The translations under genes were made by a program, and so were the position numbers. The notes below the pieces were generated by a model, which was given only the letters and a program-made list of their open reading frames with translations, made no database searches and was not told where the DNA came from. This document shows positions 44,925 to 57,029 of a DNA stretch of 64,000 nt, one piece after another. The number at the start of each line of letters is the position of its first letter. Within the stretch, counting starts at the first letter, position 1. This stretch comes from Anadara kagoshimensis (lineage: Eukaryota; Mollusca; Bivalvia; Arcoida; Arcidae), in assembly GCA_021292105.1 (NCBI GenBank), contig CM037861.1, positions 28,606,545 to 28,670,544 on the forward strand. The letters run 5' to 3'.

Positions 44925-45300
44925 ATCAAACACAAACATATTAATCCATGCTCGAATCACAATCCAGAAGCAAAGCAAAAACTTTAGAACTGACAAGTTA
45001 GGTTAGACACGTGAACTTCCACCAGGGAAGTGAGGCCGGGTGCTCCGGAAGGGTAAGCACCTCCTGTTTAGCTAGCTACACCCGCCACGTGTGTAATAAA
45101 ATTTGTATGTAAGGAACATGGAACTATGAGACGTCAAATATATCCAGGGCAATCCTGGACACAGAGACATCAAACTTATCAACAATACTGTGATGACGTC
45201 ATCAAACTTTTTGAGGGCCTTGATAAGCCTAGGCTTGCAATATCCCCGAGTCAACAATTTATTTGCAAGAAGCCTACTTCGTTGTATAAAGAAACATTTT
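44925..45300 (-). repeat. Rep-A, reference full-length copy
   Basis: This is the most complete member of the commonest repeat, about 375 bp. In its sense direction it runs from TATACAACGAAGTAGGCTTC through GGGGATATTGCAAGCC to GGACATGGATTAGTATGTTTG-type DNA and a TTTGATT end. It is dense in palindromes: AAGCCTAGGCTT (45225-45236), TGATGACGTCATCA (45191-45204, containing a CRE), TCCAGGGCAATCCTGGA (45143-45159), TAGCTAGCTA (45070-45079), GGTGCT/AGCACC (45039-45061) and ACTTCC/GGAAGT (45015-45031). No pol III boxes, poly-A tail or long frame. The constant 3' end with variable 5' ends suggests retroposition. Confidence 0.9.
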
Positions 45301-45334
45301 AATTGTGTAAATAAAAAAACTTACGATTTGATTT

Positions 45335-45520
45335 AAAATAAAACAAACACACCAATCTAAGCCCAAAACCACAATCTCATACCAAATTTAAATCTTTGAA
45401 ACTGGCAATTTAGATTAATTACGTTCAGAGATATCGGGTGCTTCGTAAGGATAAACACCTCTGATTTAATTATCTACATCAGCAACGCTTGTAATCCAAA
45501 TTCAGAATAAAAGGAACTTG
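45335..45520 (-). repeat. Rep-A copy
   Basis: AACAAACACACCAATCTAAG, CCACAATCTCATACC, TCTTTGAAACTGGCAATTTA and GGGTGCTTCGTAAGGATAAA. Confidence 0.65.
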
Positions 45521-45659
45521 GAGCTACCTTTTCTTATTTAAAAGAAATAAAGTAAGAAAGAACTGTGAAGGTAGTGAAGTTTCATCTTAGTGACAGAAAT
45601 AAAAAAATATCATTTCCTGGTCTTCAAAAGTACAGTACTTGTAAATAAATAAAAAAAAT

Positions 45660-45850
45660 TCTAATTCATGTCCAAACAAACCCCAAAGAACAAAGAACAA
45701 TTTAATCTTTGAAAATAACAAATCATGTGAAACACGTGAACTTTCACCAAGGAAGTAAATCCAGAAAACTTTGGAGGGGTAAAGACCTTCTGTTTATCTA
45801 GCTACACCCAAAACATGTGTAATCAAAATTGAGAGCGATAGGAATTTATT
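45660..45850 (-). repeat. Rep-A copy
   Basis: ATTCATGTCCAAACAAACCC, ACACGTGAACTTTCACCAAG and CTGTTTATCTAGCTACACCC. It is the third consecutive antisense copy within 1 kb. Confidence 0.75.
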
Positions 45851-46344
45851 CTAGAATTTGTACAATGCGGATTGTAGACGTTTCTGGAAACTGTAATATT
45901 CAAAACCTTGTCTCTACAATGACACTACGTGTGTTGTGATACATTGCTATACATTGAACAAACAAGACTATCCATTTATTTATAAGTTGTTTATCAATTA
46001 TAAACAGGAAAGGAAAGACTGTTATTTTAACAAAAACATATAAATCTTTATTAGGACGTACAAGAGGTGACAAATTGACAGAAAGTCTAAATAATACATT
46101 CTTTGCAATAAACAAGGTAACAAAATGCAAAATATTTCATATTAAAAGGTTTCCGATATTAAGATATAAATAATCTGTACAGAAAATCAAGTATTTTAAC
46201 GTGAATATTAAATCGATCAAATATTGCGTGACGAAAAGATTATTAACATACACCTAAATGTTTCGTTACTGCTGTAAATTTTCTTTGATACAGCATCTAA
46301 AGGAATAATTTGAGAGTATCGAACTATTGTTTTGCATAAAGAAC

Positions 46345-46610
46345 ACAGAATTGTTGTTAAGTTGGTGTCTCTGTGTCCAGGATTGTCCTGGATATATTTA
46401 ACGTCCCATAGCATCATGTTCCGTTCACTCAATGTTGATAAAACACGCAGAGGGTGCAGCTAGATAAACAGAGGATGCTTACCGTTCCGGAGTAGCTGGC
46501 CTCACTTCCCTGTTGGATGTTTACGCGTTTGACCTAACTTGTCAGTTTCAAAGTTTTTACTTTGTTTCTGGATTGTGATTCGGACATAGATTTGTATATT
46601 TGTTTTTGAT
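46345..46610 (+). repeat. Rep-A, near full-length
   Basis: GTGTCTCTGTGTCCAGGATT, GTCCTGGATATATTTAACGT, CTGGCCTCACTTCCCTGTTG and TTTGTTTCTGGATTGTGATT. Confidence 0.88.
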
Positions 46611-47694
46611 TCATATCCTAGAAAATTTAGAGTTAAAATTTAAATCGATGGTATAAGTTTTTAATTGTATCTTTTCCAAGTTGTGTTGTTTGATCTGAAT
46701 TCTCCTCAACAAGTACATACATGTTATAAGATACAAGTTTCCTTATTGATGTATATTTTCTTTTTGTATACATAAATAAGTGACCCAAAGGTGTCGTTGG
46801 TTGTCATGAAGATATTAGATATTATATCAATGGGCAATCTGAGATATTTCCTCCAAGTTTTTCTTAACATTAACATTTATTTTCTGTCAGTGATCTCTTA
46901 ATCAGAGACACATAATCCGTTTAAATATAATCAAAGCATTAAAATAATGCATCATAAGCAAAACAAAGATGTAAGCTAAGACAAAGTATTTAGTATCAAA
47001 GTCACAAATTGCTTAACATAATGTCGCGTTTCAAATAGCAGGGGACATTAATGATTTATAGTGTTCTGATTTAGACTAAATATACAGACTTCATTATTCG
47101 CCTACACGACGTATATTGTCGTTCTTCACCGGAGTTAAAAGGTATTGCCTCTCAAACTATAACGTAATTGGAGATTTTCATGTTCCGTTACTGTGTCTCT
47201 TACCTTAGGTTTATCAGGGTACGTGTTCTTTTTACGTTGGCTGAACTGTTTAACATTTTGGCAATTTATAGATAAGCCAGCAAAAGAAAAACAGACATGT
47301 CTTAAGCGAGCCTCACGATACCTTGCGGATATTTCAAATATAAACCTTTAATTGAAACTACAATCCTGAAATCTGTCTTTTAGAACTAATATATGAACAT
47401 CTAACATACTATTTCATATGCCAGCCAAAGTTTACAAGATTGATACGCATATTTTTTTGTCGAGATCATGATATTTTAAAAATAAAGATAATAATATCAA
47501 TGAAAGTAAAGAGATAAAAGGAAACGGCTTTTAATTATCGATCTCCTTGCATTGTCATTTCTCAACTTGATTAATTTGCTCAATGTTCACTAGCTTCTTT
47601 GAAAAATATACTTTCACCTCCGCAGTGTATCATCAAATAGTTTAAAAAAACAGAAATATAAATATAAACATATAATTATTATTGAAGCAATTAT
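46611..47694. other. No recognised gene or repeat
   Basis: AT-rich sequence with chance frames only. Confidence 0.45.
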
Positions 47695-47885
47695 CAAAAA
47701 CAACCCAATTCTAAATCACAATCCAAAAGTAGCAAATATACGGCAAATTGAGTTAAACACATAATCTTTCACCATGGAAGTTAAATCGGATGCCAGTTAC
47801 ACCCGCTCTATGTGTCATCAAAAGTTAGAATGAAATGAGCATGAATCTATGGGACGTGAAATATATAAGAATAGTTGATGAATAT
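47695..47885 (-). repeat. Rep-A, degenerate
   Basis: CAACCCAATTCTAAATCACA, ATCTTTCACCATGGAAGTTA and GAATCTATGGGACGTGAAAT. Confidence 0.6.
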
Positions 47886-48102
47886 GTGGAATGATGAAAG
47901 AGCCCCTAATAGTACTATAATTACATAACAAGACACTAGTGACTGTCCAAAGTTTAGTATTACAATCAATTGTTTCGTTATTTTTTTAATTGATCATCTG
48001 GTACGTATACTCCTGTTGGTTTGGTGTTACCAAGTACATGCTTTTTCGGATACAGATTTCTGCAAATCCACAAAAACGTAAGTATTTAGGTGAATTTGGT
48101 AA

Positions 48103-48312
48103 AATTACATATACCAGTTTTAATTTTACAGCACTAGACGGCCGTTTCGGAATACAATTCCTCATCAGTAGTGCTTGGACCAAAATTATGAAACAAAAAT
48201 TATTTTGAAGATGTTGAAAAGCTACCCAAAGGACCAAAATAAATTTTACCAAATTAAGCTTAAGAAATACTTTGCATGAGGGAGTATACCTTAGTTTTTG
48301 AGAAATTTCAAA
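48103..48312 (-). repeat. Rep-B copy
   Basis: CAGCACTAGACGGCCGTTTC, GGAATACAATTCCTCATCAG, TAGTGCTTGGACCAAAATTA and GAGGGAGTATACCTTAG. It is close to the 32862 copy and tail-to-tail with the next fragment. Confidence 0.85.
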
Positions 48313-48329
48313 TTTATTTATTTTAATTA

Positions 48330-48440
48330 TTTTATATATTTTGATATTTGGATACTCTTATAGACTAATAAAAAATTGTTCTCACAATTTTGTTCATGCT
48401 CTAATGATAAGGTATTCCGAAACGACCATCTAGTGATGAA
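48330..48440 (+). repeat. Rep-B, 3' part
   Basis: TTTGTTCATGCTCTAATGAT, GGTATTCCGAAACGACCATC. Confidence 0.6.
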
Positions 48441-48649
48441 ATAACACTGCAAGGTAATTAAATATGGATGTACAATGCCGAGGTGCCAAATATTTCCTGC
48501 ATTTAACTTTTTTCTATACCTTATTTTCAAAAGGTTATGACTATAGAACTAAGATTTCTGAAGTGGCAGAACTTTTTAACTTCACAATGTGCTCTGGAAA
48601 ATTTGCAGGATTGGGTTCTTTAACCTGACATTACACAAAAATCGTTTTT

Positions 48650-48832
48650 AAGGTATCTCCAGAAGACAGCGTGACTTTAATTTTGAAATATGGAGTGCTT
48701 GGCCTAAGAACAGCCATTTCCTATTTATTAAAACTATTGAAAGTATTGGTCAGAACCAAGCCAGGCTTTGAACCCCCGATTTCCCATAAACGAAGCGAAC
48801 TTTCTTCCAACTGGGCTATCTTAGTTGTAAAA
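48650..48832 (-). repeat. SINE-1, 5' half with tRNA-like head
   Basis: On the minus strand: A box in TAGCCCAGTTGG, B box in GGGGGTTCAAAGCC, then the SINE-1 TCTGACC-type junction and GGCCAAGCACTCC block. The 3' half is missing. Confidence 0.75.
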
Positions 48833-48879
48833 TAATTAATTCAATTGATTTTAAATACTAGTACATAACTAGAAAAATT

Positions 48880-49105
48880 TGGAGCCACAAGCTCATAAAA
48901 ATACCATCAGATCAAATTTTTAAATAGGAGGTGCACATCTACATTATATCACAAAGATTGTGTGAAAGTTTCATGAAAATCCATTGAAGGGTTTAGGAGG
49001 AGTTACAAATAAGAGATAGGTGCCCTAAGGTGTAACGGAAGTACGGACGGACACCCCTATCACTATATACCCCCCATTTTTTAAGCGAGGGGTATAAAAA
49101 TATGT
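48880..49105 (+). repeat. Interspersed element with ACGGACGGAC block
   Basis: TTTCATGAAAATCCATTGAA, GGGTTTAGGAGGAGTTAC, TACGGACGGACACCCCTATC and ACTATATACCCCCCATTTTT. Similar strings are, from memory, common in marine invertebrate genomes. Only one copy is in the window, so its limits are uncertain. Confidence 0.45.
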
Positions 49106-50034
49106 GTCATTATGTTGGATGTGTTTCTCGCTATGAAATCCTAGCACATGTCTAATAAACATGTTTTAGGTAAGCCCATTTTATCGAAAAAATATAATTC
49201 CTAAGACACAAAAATTTGTTTTCAATGTAGACTTAAAAATGTGACATCGTTGTAAGGAAACCGGAAAACATAAATGAAATTAGATACTATTTTAAGATCT
49301 ATTCTTAATAGTCCATAAAGGATCAATTGCATTGGTAATCTTAACAATAAATTAAAATTTTACTGAGGAAGTCTTGTAGATTCAATAGAATATTTAATAT
49401 GACACCATCTTAATGTAAATTGTGTGTCAAGGTAATTTTTTTAAAATGGTAGTTATAAACATAGATATCAATTTTATTAATATATGTGGTAGTATCAAGT
49501 AGAAATTGGTTGAAATCTCAAATTGCCACAAAATATTTTTTGTCTTCAGAATATAAAAAAAAATCATTCTTTATATTTGTACAAAATTTTACTCAAAAAT
49601 TCTAACAAATACCAAAGTTGTGATGTCATTTATAACGTAGCTATTTACGTATCACCCAATTGTAAATGAACTCATAACTACTTGAATTTGCAAAAATTGT
49701 CGGAAATTCTAACAATACAGAGACCTTAAGTCAAGTACAATTTTTCAGTCAATGTAGTATATATGTAGTATTCATTTGCTTGGTGTATAAAATATCTGTC
49801 TCCATGTTGAGCAGTGTATTGTTGATAAAGGCACACAGGTACCTGTTTTCACGGCAATGATCGCGGTATAATGATGACGTCGTTCTTCCAACTGTTACGT
49901 CACAATACTGAAACTGTTGACGTGGAGATTTTGACCGATTTCTACTTGATACAATCACATATATTTCCTAGACACTGGAAAATGGCGTGTAACGATAATT
50001 CCATACTGGAACATAATTATATTAATTTATAACA
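49106..50034. other. No recognised gene
   Basis: TGACGTCG and TTACGTCAC strings near 49875-49905 are CRE-like, but no TATA, exon or other promoter sign accompanies them. Confidence 0.4.
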
Positions 50035-50200
50035 GACACGTCGCGGGTCGAGTGGCTTACCAGGAGGAGCCTACTCTTTGCATCACCTGGCCTTATTCCC
50101 TGGTGGAAGTGTACATGTTTAACTTAAGTTGCTCGATTTTACTTTTGACTTTTGTTTGGGCTAGTGATTTGGACATAGATTGGTATATTTACTGTTGATT
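50035..50200 (+). repeat. Rep-A, 3' part
   Basis: GACACGTCGCGGGTCGAGTG, ACCAGGAGGAGCCTACTCTT, TATTCCCTGGTGGAAGTGTA and TTTGGACATAGATTGGTATA. Confidence 0.75.
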
Positions 50201-50584
50201 GGACTATAATTTATAAGTGTTCTGTTAACATAATACTCATTCTGACACTATTTAGGCAATATGTTTTGAGACAATATACAAACGAGATTGTAATGGTTAC
50301 TAGTCTAAATAATATTTCTATATTGAATATTAAAATGACGACGTTAAACTTGACGCTGCTTTTTTACATAGAATATAGATTATTCTTATAATATTTGTTA
50401 TTTGCTTGAAATATTATAATAAGCATTGTATTCGTATTAAATGTTAGTGGAACATACACACAACAATAATCAGAACAGAGAACGAGACAGAATGAAATTA
50501 GCCAGACAAGGCAAAAAGACAATTATTAAGAGCACTGAATTAAAGTCAAGATTTTGAATCATAGTGTCTTTCATCTTTTTATAT

Positions 50585-50700
50585 TGTTTCACTGTTGGTA
50601 GTTTCACATGTTTGACTGATTTTCCAGCTTTCATAGTTTTTAGTTTGCTTTTAGGGTTGTTATTTGATCTTGGATCGCAACGTTTGTGATTAATTTTGAA
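50585..50700 (+). repeat. Rep-A, 3' end
   Basis: GTTTCACATGTTTGACTGAT, TTTTAGTTTGCTTTTAGGGT and GATCTTGGATCGCAACGTTT. Confidence 0.55.
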
Positions 50701-51769
50701 CATATAAATGTTAAAGGAAAAGCTTGGTAGAAGTTATTGTCTTAATTTGTACTCTGAATAAAATGTCATTAAATTTCACCAAATTAAAAAATGTCGGTAG
50801 CCATTTCCTTTTCACATCAACGTAAATTGTTAAATAAGTGTGGAAAAGATGTGATCTGTAAAGGAAATTAAAAATAACTTGAAATTCCTGGATTTAAATA
50901 AATTGTAGTTTATGTAGTTTACGTGAATTTGTTGTCATCCATTAATAAAAGATGTAACTTAACAAAGTATTTTTTAAATTATTTTCTAATATAAACGCCC
51001 AATTTATAATTATTCCTCATGCAAATTCCCACGAACAAGTACTATCGAGCGGTGTTTTATTTACACGTTGCTTTTTTTAACCATTTATAAAACCTTGGTT
51101 AGGAAGTTATGGCTTAGACAGTTCTTATAGTGTCAACATATATATCGAAATAAAAGAATCACAGTTGCAAAGGAATAGCAATTAAATATGACTGATTTGT
51201 ATCTTCATAAACGCTGATCTAGAATAAAGAAAGAATTTGCTTTAGGGCCCTCTTCAATTGAAGTTCAGTATTTATTAATTATATCTACTATTCCGAAAAA
51301 AACTTCCTGTTGCCTGAATCTCAATATATATTTATTAGAATAGTAAGATGTTTTGAACAAATTAACTTGTCATTCATAATGACTGGAAGCTGTTTTAGTT
51401 GTATATATATCTCCAATATACTGAAGTCATTAGTGATATACATATATAACTAATGTTGCGTATGTACATATAAATATTTGTATGGCAAAATTGATTGATA
51501 CAAATTAACCATTACGGAAATTACACGAACTAATTTGAACGCATTATATATCCTTTGGTTATAGAACATCGAATAATTCAATACAGCCACACAAGTGACA
51601 TTATTTTGACATTACACCCAGTACAGTAAAGTCATAACAGTGATCAAAAATGTGTTAGTCTTTTCCTTACATATTTGATTTTTTCTTTCATAACATTGCA
51701 TTGTTCTGTCTTAAATGAATTAAGCAATTCTTTTGTATTTTTTAAGTTTGCTCCTAGTTAAAATCTAAA
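50701..51769. other. No recognised gene or repeat
   Basis: Very AT-rich. Confidence 0.45.
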
Positions 51770-51965
51770 AATCATCAGAAACTAAAGAATACTTTCCAAT
51801 GCAAATTTTCTGCTGAATTTGGTTTAAATTTTTTTGGATATTTTCACAACTCCTTCAAAACAATATTGCTTCAAAATTTTGGTCCAAGTATTAGTGTTGG
51901 GAAATTATATTCGGAAACTCCCGTTGAGTGATTTACAGCTAACAATGATATAACATGTAATTGTG
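51770..51965 (+). repeat. Rep-B copy
   Basis: AATGCAAATTTTCTGC, ATTTTGGTCCAAGTATTAGT and GGGAAATTATATTCGGAAAC. Confidence 0.7.
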
Positions 51966-52387
51966 TTCTTAATTGCATTAAATTGGTGTTACTTGTACGT
52001 GAATTCACTTAAAAGGAATATTCTGAGACACCGTTACTGTACCTCTTATTCACTGTCCTGACATACATAGATACAGCGATCTAGATGTTACAATATAAAA
52101 TCTCAACGCCTATGTTAAAATTGCACTCGTTCAACCACTAGTGTGAGAAAGCGTGGCAGTTCGTTTGTCAAAGGGTCATTTAAAAGACCATTCCAGAAAT
52201 TACAGCCAATTGTGCACTTGGTTATAAAATATCATTACTTCTTATCTTACATTTTACGTAAAAATATCATTTTTCGATAAAGTAAATGTATTACACAAGT
52301 AACAATATTTCAGCTGATAAGACAAAAGCGATGACATCATCATAAGTTTTGCTCATAAAGTTACTCATAGTGCCTCTTCATATTTTA

Positions 52388-52595
52388 TTGAAATTCTAAA
52401 AAGAACTATGGTATATCCCACTCTTACCAAGTATTTCCTTAGCTAAATTTAGTTTGACATATTGTGGTCCTTTTGTTACACCTTAAAATCATTTTGGTTT
52501 CACAATTTTGGTCCAAGCACTACTGAGGGATTGTATTTAGAAACAACCGTCTAGTGCTGTAAAAATTAACTATGGCTTACTATGAAATTGCATTC
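52388..52595 (+). repeat. Rep-B copy
   Basis: CTATGGTATATCCCACTCTT, TTTTGGTCCAAGCACTACTG and AACAACCGTCTAGTGCTGTA. Confidence 0.75.
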
Positions 52596-53079
52596 GAAAA
52601 AACTATATTCTTATGTTTTATTAATACATATTGCAATCATGTTGATATACATAAGTTAGCAGCTTATTTTGTCGTATAATGTTATAATATATCAAAGAAA
52701 TTAGAAATTGTTTCTTAAACGCACCTAGAAATATACATTAACACAAATCAGAGACAGTGAATGATATCTAATTCAAAAATATTAAATAGAAGATCTACTC
52801 TGCCTAATGAATTGAACCATGAGACATTAAAAGCTCTTTGGGTTATTGGTCTCTTTTGTGAACTTAATATCCTTTTTAATACTTCCGTGTTTTGAGGACA
52901 ATTGTCATAGGTTTATTCGTTAGACGAGTACAAATTAGCAGTTTAAGCCATAAATAAAGACAGAAAATGCTATATATATTAAAACATAATTTAATAGATT
53001 TTTTTATTTAAAAAGTATTAACCAAACTGTAGAACTCACAAATCTAATATGGACGTTTTTGCAGTTCTGTTGGTAGATG

Positions 53080-53360
53080 TTTCCCAAAGGATATTACAGA
53101 CTCAGTAAGCAATAATTGTGCATTATTGTCAGAAATATACTTTTGTCTAATTTTGCTGTCAGTTAAAAAAAACTACGGTATACTTGCTCATGCAAAGTGT
53201 TTCCTTTGCTAAATATGGTAAAATGTATTTTAGTCCTTTGAGTATTTTTTAAATATCTTGAAAAATAAATTTTGATTTCAGAATTTTGGTACAAGCACTA
53301 ATTAAGAGGAATTATATTCTGAAACGACCGACTAGTGCTGGCATTATAAGTTAGTTACAA
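53080..53360 (+). repeat. Rep-B, near full-length
   Basis: GGATATTACAGACTCAGTAA, GCAATAATTGTGCATTATTG, ACTACGGTATACTTGCTCAT and CTGAAACGACCGACTAGTGC. A further 3' end fragment follows at 53425-53485. Confidence 0.8.
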
Positions 53361-53563
53361 ATTAAAGTTTTAAGTTCCTAAACATACAAAACGCTCATCT
53401 GATTTTGCCATAAGCATGGGTTAATGAAAAACATAAAACTGCTGTCTAGTGCTGGTAAATTAAAACTGGAATAATATGATATTTGTCAAATTTTGAAATC
53501 TGTAAATGATGCATCATGGTAATTAACTGTGGGACATGTGTAACAATTTTTCGGAGGGATATG

Positions 53564-53660
53564 TACAGTACAGATCTGATGGTAGGTTAGCACTGGGCTA
53601 AAGAAAATAAGTCAAAGCTCAGCATCCAAGAAGCAATTTATGAAGAGCTAGTTATTGAAT
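53564..53660. repeat. Rep-C fragment
   Basis: TACAGTACAGATCTGATGGT, AGGTTAGCACTGGGCTAAAG: left half only. It is distant from the main Rep-C cluster. Confidence 0.55.
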
Positions 53661-54084
53661 TAATTCAATCCCTAAATGTACTTTGCGTCAAAAATATTTC
53701 AAAATCGAACCTTTTAATTTCAAAAGTTTTAAATTAAAATGGATAGACATGTTTTTAGGCAGATGCTACTAGTTCTTTAAAACAACTGAAATAAGCATTT
53801 TAAACTGTATATTAAAAGTTTGACTGTTGCTGAAGGTACGATGATAAATCAGTGAAGCCATTTCAGCACATTTCACTTTTAAAACAACTCTTCTCCGGTT
53901 TAAGCATTTGCTGTAGTCATTAATTTGAAATATGTGTCCTTTATGGAAAAAATAAAATGTGTACTTGAGTACATTTGTGTCAATCGTCCATTATTTTGTT
54001 ACGCAGACATTTCAATTAAGAGTTTTTTTAAACGGTCATAAATAGTCGGTATCTTATAAAACTAGTTATCTTAAAAGTAGAGTT

Positions 54085-54116
54085 ATTAATAATTTTTATA
54101 GCACTAGACCGCCGTG
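54085..54116 (-). repeat. Rep-B, 3' end scrap
   Basis: TTTTTATAGCACTAGACCGC. Confidence 0.45.
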
Positions 54117-54464
54117 AAAATGAATCATTTAAGTATAAGAAAAAGACAAAATAAAAGTATGATTGAGGGAATTGTTTACCTTACAATTTAAGATTTTATG
54201 GAAACCAACTGAAAGTTTAAATCATTTTCAAGCAAAAATTGTCTTTTCTGTTTCCATTTTATTACACACTGAAATTAATATTTTTTTCTTCCATAGCAAT
54301 CCTTCTACTGTCAGAGCCAGTCTGTTTGTGGCAATGAAGTTACGCTTTTTCATGGCGAAACAAATAAATCTTGATAGAAATAGAAACACTGGCTGGAATA
54401 CGTCTAGTTTTGAACTATGATTTCAATTCATTTCATAATGCTTAGTTGATCAGATTTTTACACT

Positions 54465-54630
54465 TACAGTCAAGTCTCTCTATAAAGGCCACCTAAGGGA
54501 TACAAAAAAGTGGCCTTAAATGGCAGGTGGACTTTATATACACGTTCAAATAGTATGAATAAAGAACAATTGGGATATAATTCTAGGCCTTTATAAACAT
54601 GAGGTGGCCATTGAGGCAACTTTGACGGTA
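54465..54630 (+). repeat. Rep-D copy
   Basis: TACAGTCAAGTCTCTCTATA, AAGGCCACCTAAGGGATAC, GGCCTTTATAAACATGAGGT and TTGACGGTA. Confidence 0.78.
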
Positions 54631-54951
54631 ATAGTTATAATTAGTTATAAATCTTTTATGATCCAAAATTATTTTTCGTGTGATAACTCTAGATTTGTAG
54701 TAAATGGCTTGCATTTAATATTAAAAAATGATGCTCTGAAAAATCTTTAATGAACTAGAAACATGGCTAATAATGATAACCAGGAAAGCTTATAATTTCG
54801 GTTTTGATTGGAGATGCTTATGTATGTAAAAACAAAGTAAAACGACCAGAGCTGTCGTCATAATGGCATAAGATACTTTATAACGAGTCAACACTTTCAC
54901 AGCCATTGGTCTATGAAAAAAATATAAAATGTTATACCATCCTCGTTTTGA

Positions 54952-55285
54952 TAGTCCACTCAGTAGCTCAGTTGTTAGGGTGCTCGCTCCGTAAGTGCAA
55001 TGCCGTGGGTACGAACCCCAATCGGGTCTGATCTAAGACTTAAAAGTAGGTATAAATGTTCTTTCGCCAAGCACTCGTCATTACAAAATGAAAGTCACAG
55101 TTGTTTCAGTTGAAAATTTAAAATAAACGAAGTTCCGTGTCACGATGGGCTTGGCACGATAAAGAACCCTGCTGTTTAATGCCATCAGCGCAACGCACAG
55201 ACAAAGTTTCTGCACCTTTGCCTACAGCTGGCGACGTCTCGATATAAGTAAAATATCCTTGACGTGAACGTTTAACACCATAGCT
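54952..55285 (+). repeat. SINE-1, full-length
   Basis: The tRNA-Lys-like head (AGTAGCTCAGTTGTTAGGGT A box, GTGGGTACGAACCCC B box) joins the whole body: GGGTCTGATCTAAGACTTAA, TTCTTTCGCCAAGCACTCGT, GTGTCACGATGGGCTTGGCA, AAGAACCCTGCTG and GGCGACGTCTCGATATAAGT, ending GTTTAACACCATAGCTCAAC. It shows that the headless copies at 4191 and 14992 are truncations. Target duplication not resolved. Confidence 0.88.
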
Positions 55286-56321
55286 CAACTAGTACTCGTC
55301 TTGATTGCAGATGTTAATGTAGTCAGTCACTTTATTTCCAATATACCCAAATTCCATTCCATAGTTGCCAACATTCTTACCCAAAAAATAAATAAAGTTG
55401 GATGTCGTTATTGCAAACACATATGTCTCACATTTCCGGATAAGTTGTCAAAAGTCAGAGATATTAGGTACTTTTTGTTTTACAAATTAAAATTAAAAAT
55501 CACTATTATAATTTAAAATAGTCGTAGGTTTAATTATTGCTAAACTACGGTTAACATGACTACTGGCGGTTGAAATCATAGTGATCACTACTCGTGTACA
55601 CAAACCGGAAGTGTGGGGGTGATAATAGCATTCAAGTGTGTAATCGGAATAGAGATGAAACGTAATTATTGCTTTGTCGATAAATAGAAATAATTATGAA
55701 ACACTAAGTTCTAAAAACAACAGACTTTGATTAAACAACAACGAATTAAACTGTAAATATGAAAGAGGCAAAATATATAATTTTTATAATGAAGTTGCAA
55801 TCGTTAAGCAAAAGTACGGATACCTCTCTCCTTATACGCTTGTTTGTCGTTTATATTTTTGTTGATCTCTGATGAGTGCAACTATTTTTTCCCTAACGAG
55901 ATACAACTCTATAATATTCAGTGGTCATAAGAGGGTCCACAACGAGTCAACTTTTTCACAACCATTGATATTTAAACAAATCTATTCTGGATATAACGAT
56001 TTATTATATAGCAGTTATGCTTCGCATAGAAATTACACGATAAATCCCGAAGTGTAAGCGTGCAATAAATTTAGAATTTACACGCTTACCTTGTTCCAGT
56101 TCGAGGTTTCCTTAATCACTTTTTTTTCATACTGCACGCTTTGTCACATGACACTGTCGTTTTTGACATCATACAATTGTTGTCGAAGTCATCACTATGT
56201 TGTTGTTATACTTCACTAGTTCTTATATCCATTTACAAGAACTAGTGTAATATTTAATGTTTTGTACGACAGAATGGTATTTTAAATGGAATACTTGACG
56301 GGAGTAAACAAAAATTATTTT
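55286..56321. other. No recognised gene; small hairpins only
   Basis: GTAAGCGTG / CACGCTTAC (56054-56089) and CACTAGTTCTT / AAGAACTAGTG (about 56213-56245) are short perfect stems. Confidence 0.45.
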
Positions 56322-56328
56322 GCTATAT

Positions 56329-56462
56329 ATTAAAAGGGTTATAGAACTGATATTGTGAAACATTTTCCCCGTTGACTCGAAATTTGCACTCACAAGCTCG
56401 TGCAAATGCAAAGTCAACTCGGAACAATATATTACAATATCAGTTCAATAACCCTTTAATAA
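56329..56462. repeat. 134-bp imperfect palindromic element
   Basis: The left arm AAGGGTTATAGAACTGATAT and GTTGACTCGAAATTTGCACT is answered by GTGCAAATGCAAAGTCAAC and ATATCAGTTCAATAACCCTT. Both edges are TTAA/TATA-rich. The size fits a small MITE or foldback relic. Confidence 0.75.
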
Positions 56463-56744
56463 TATATTTTATTGGGGATGTTAATGCCGTCGATTACAAA
56501 AAAATGTAATACATCCAATTCCATACCAAAGCAGGTGACTAGACGTCGTTAGCATTCTTACAAAAATATAAATAACATCACATGCATTGAAGCTTTTCTG
56601 AACATTCCAATATAATAAGTTCTAGGAAAAATATTTTAAAAAGCAGTACGTATGCTACACCTTATTGTAAAAAACAAAGTAAAATGATGTTTAATGTAAG
56701 TAACGGATCCTCGCAAAAAGTAATTGATGAATGAAAAAAATAAA

Positions 56745-56920
56745 AAATAAAAAACAAACATAATAATCCAAGTCCAAATCACCCCAAAAGCAAATAATAA
56801 AATATGAAACTGGCAATTTAAGTAAAATACACCAGGGAAGCGAGACCGGGTGCTTCACAGGGGTAATCAACTCCTGTTTAGCTAGCTACATCCGCCACTT
56901 GTGTAATTGAAATTAAAAAT
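56745..56920 (-). repeat. Rep-A copy
   Basis: AAACAAACATAATAATCCAA, CCAGGGAAGCGAGACCGGGT and ACTCCTGTTTAGCTAGCTAC. Confidence 0.78.
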
Positions 56921-57029
56921 ATAAAGTACAGAAACGATTTGTTTCCTTTTTATCACAGGATATATGCAAGTAATTCTTGATTGAAAAAATCAATTGATAC
57001 AAGCTTTTATGAGTTTGTATATTCTTGTC

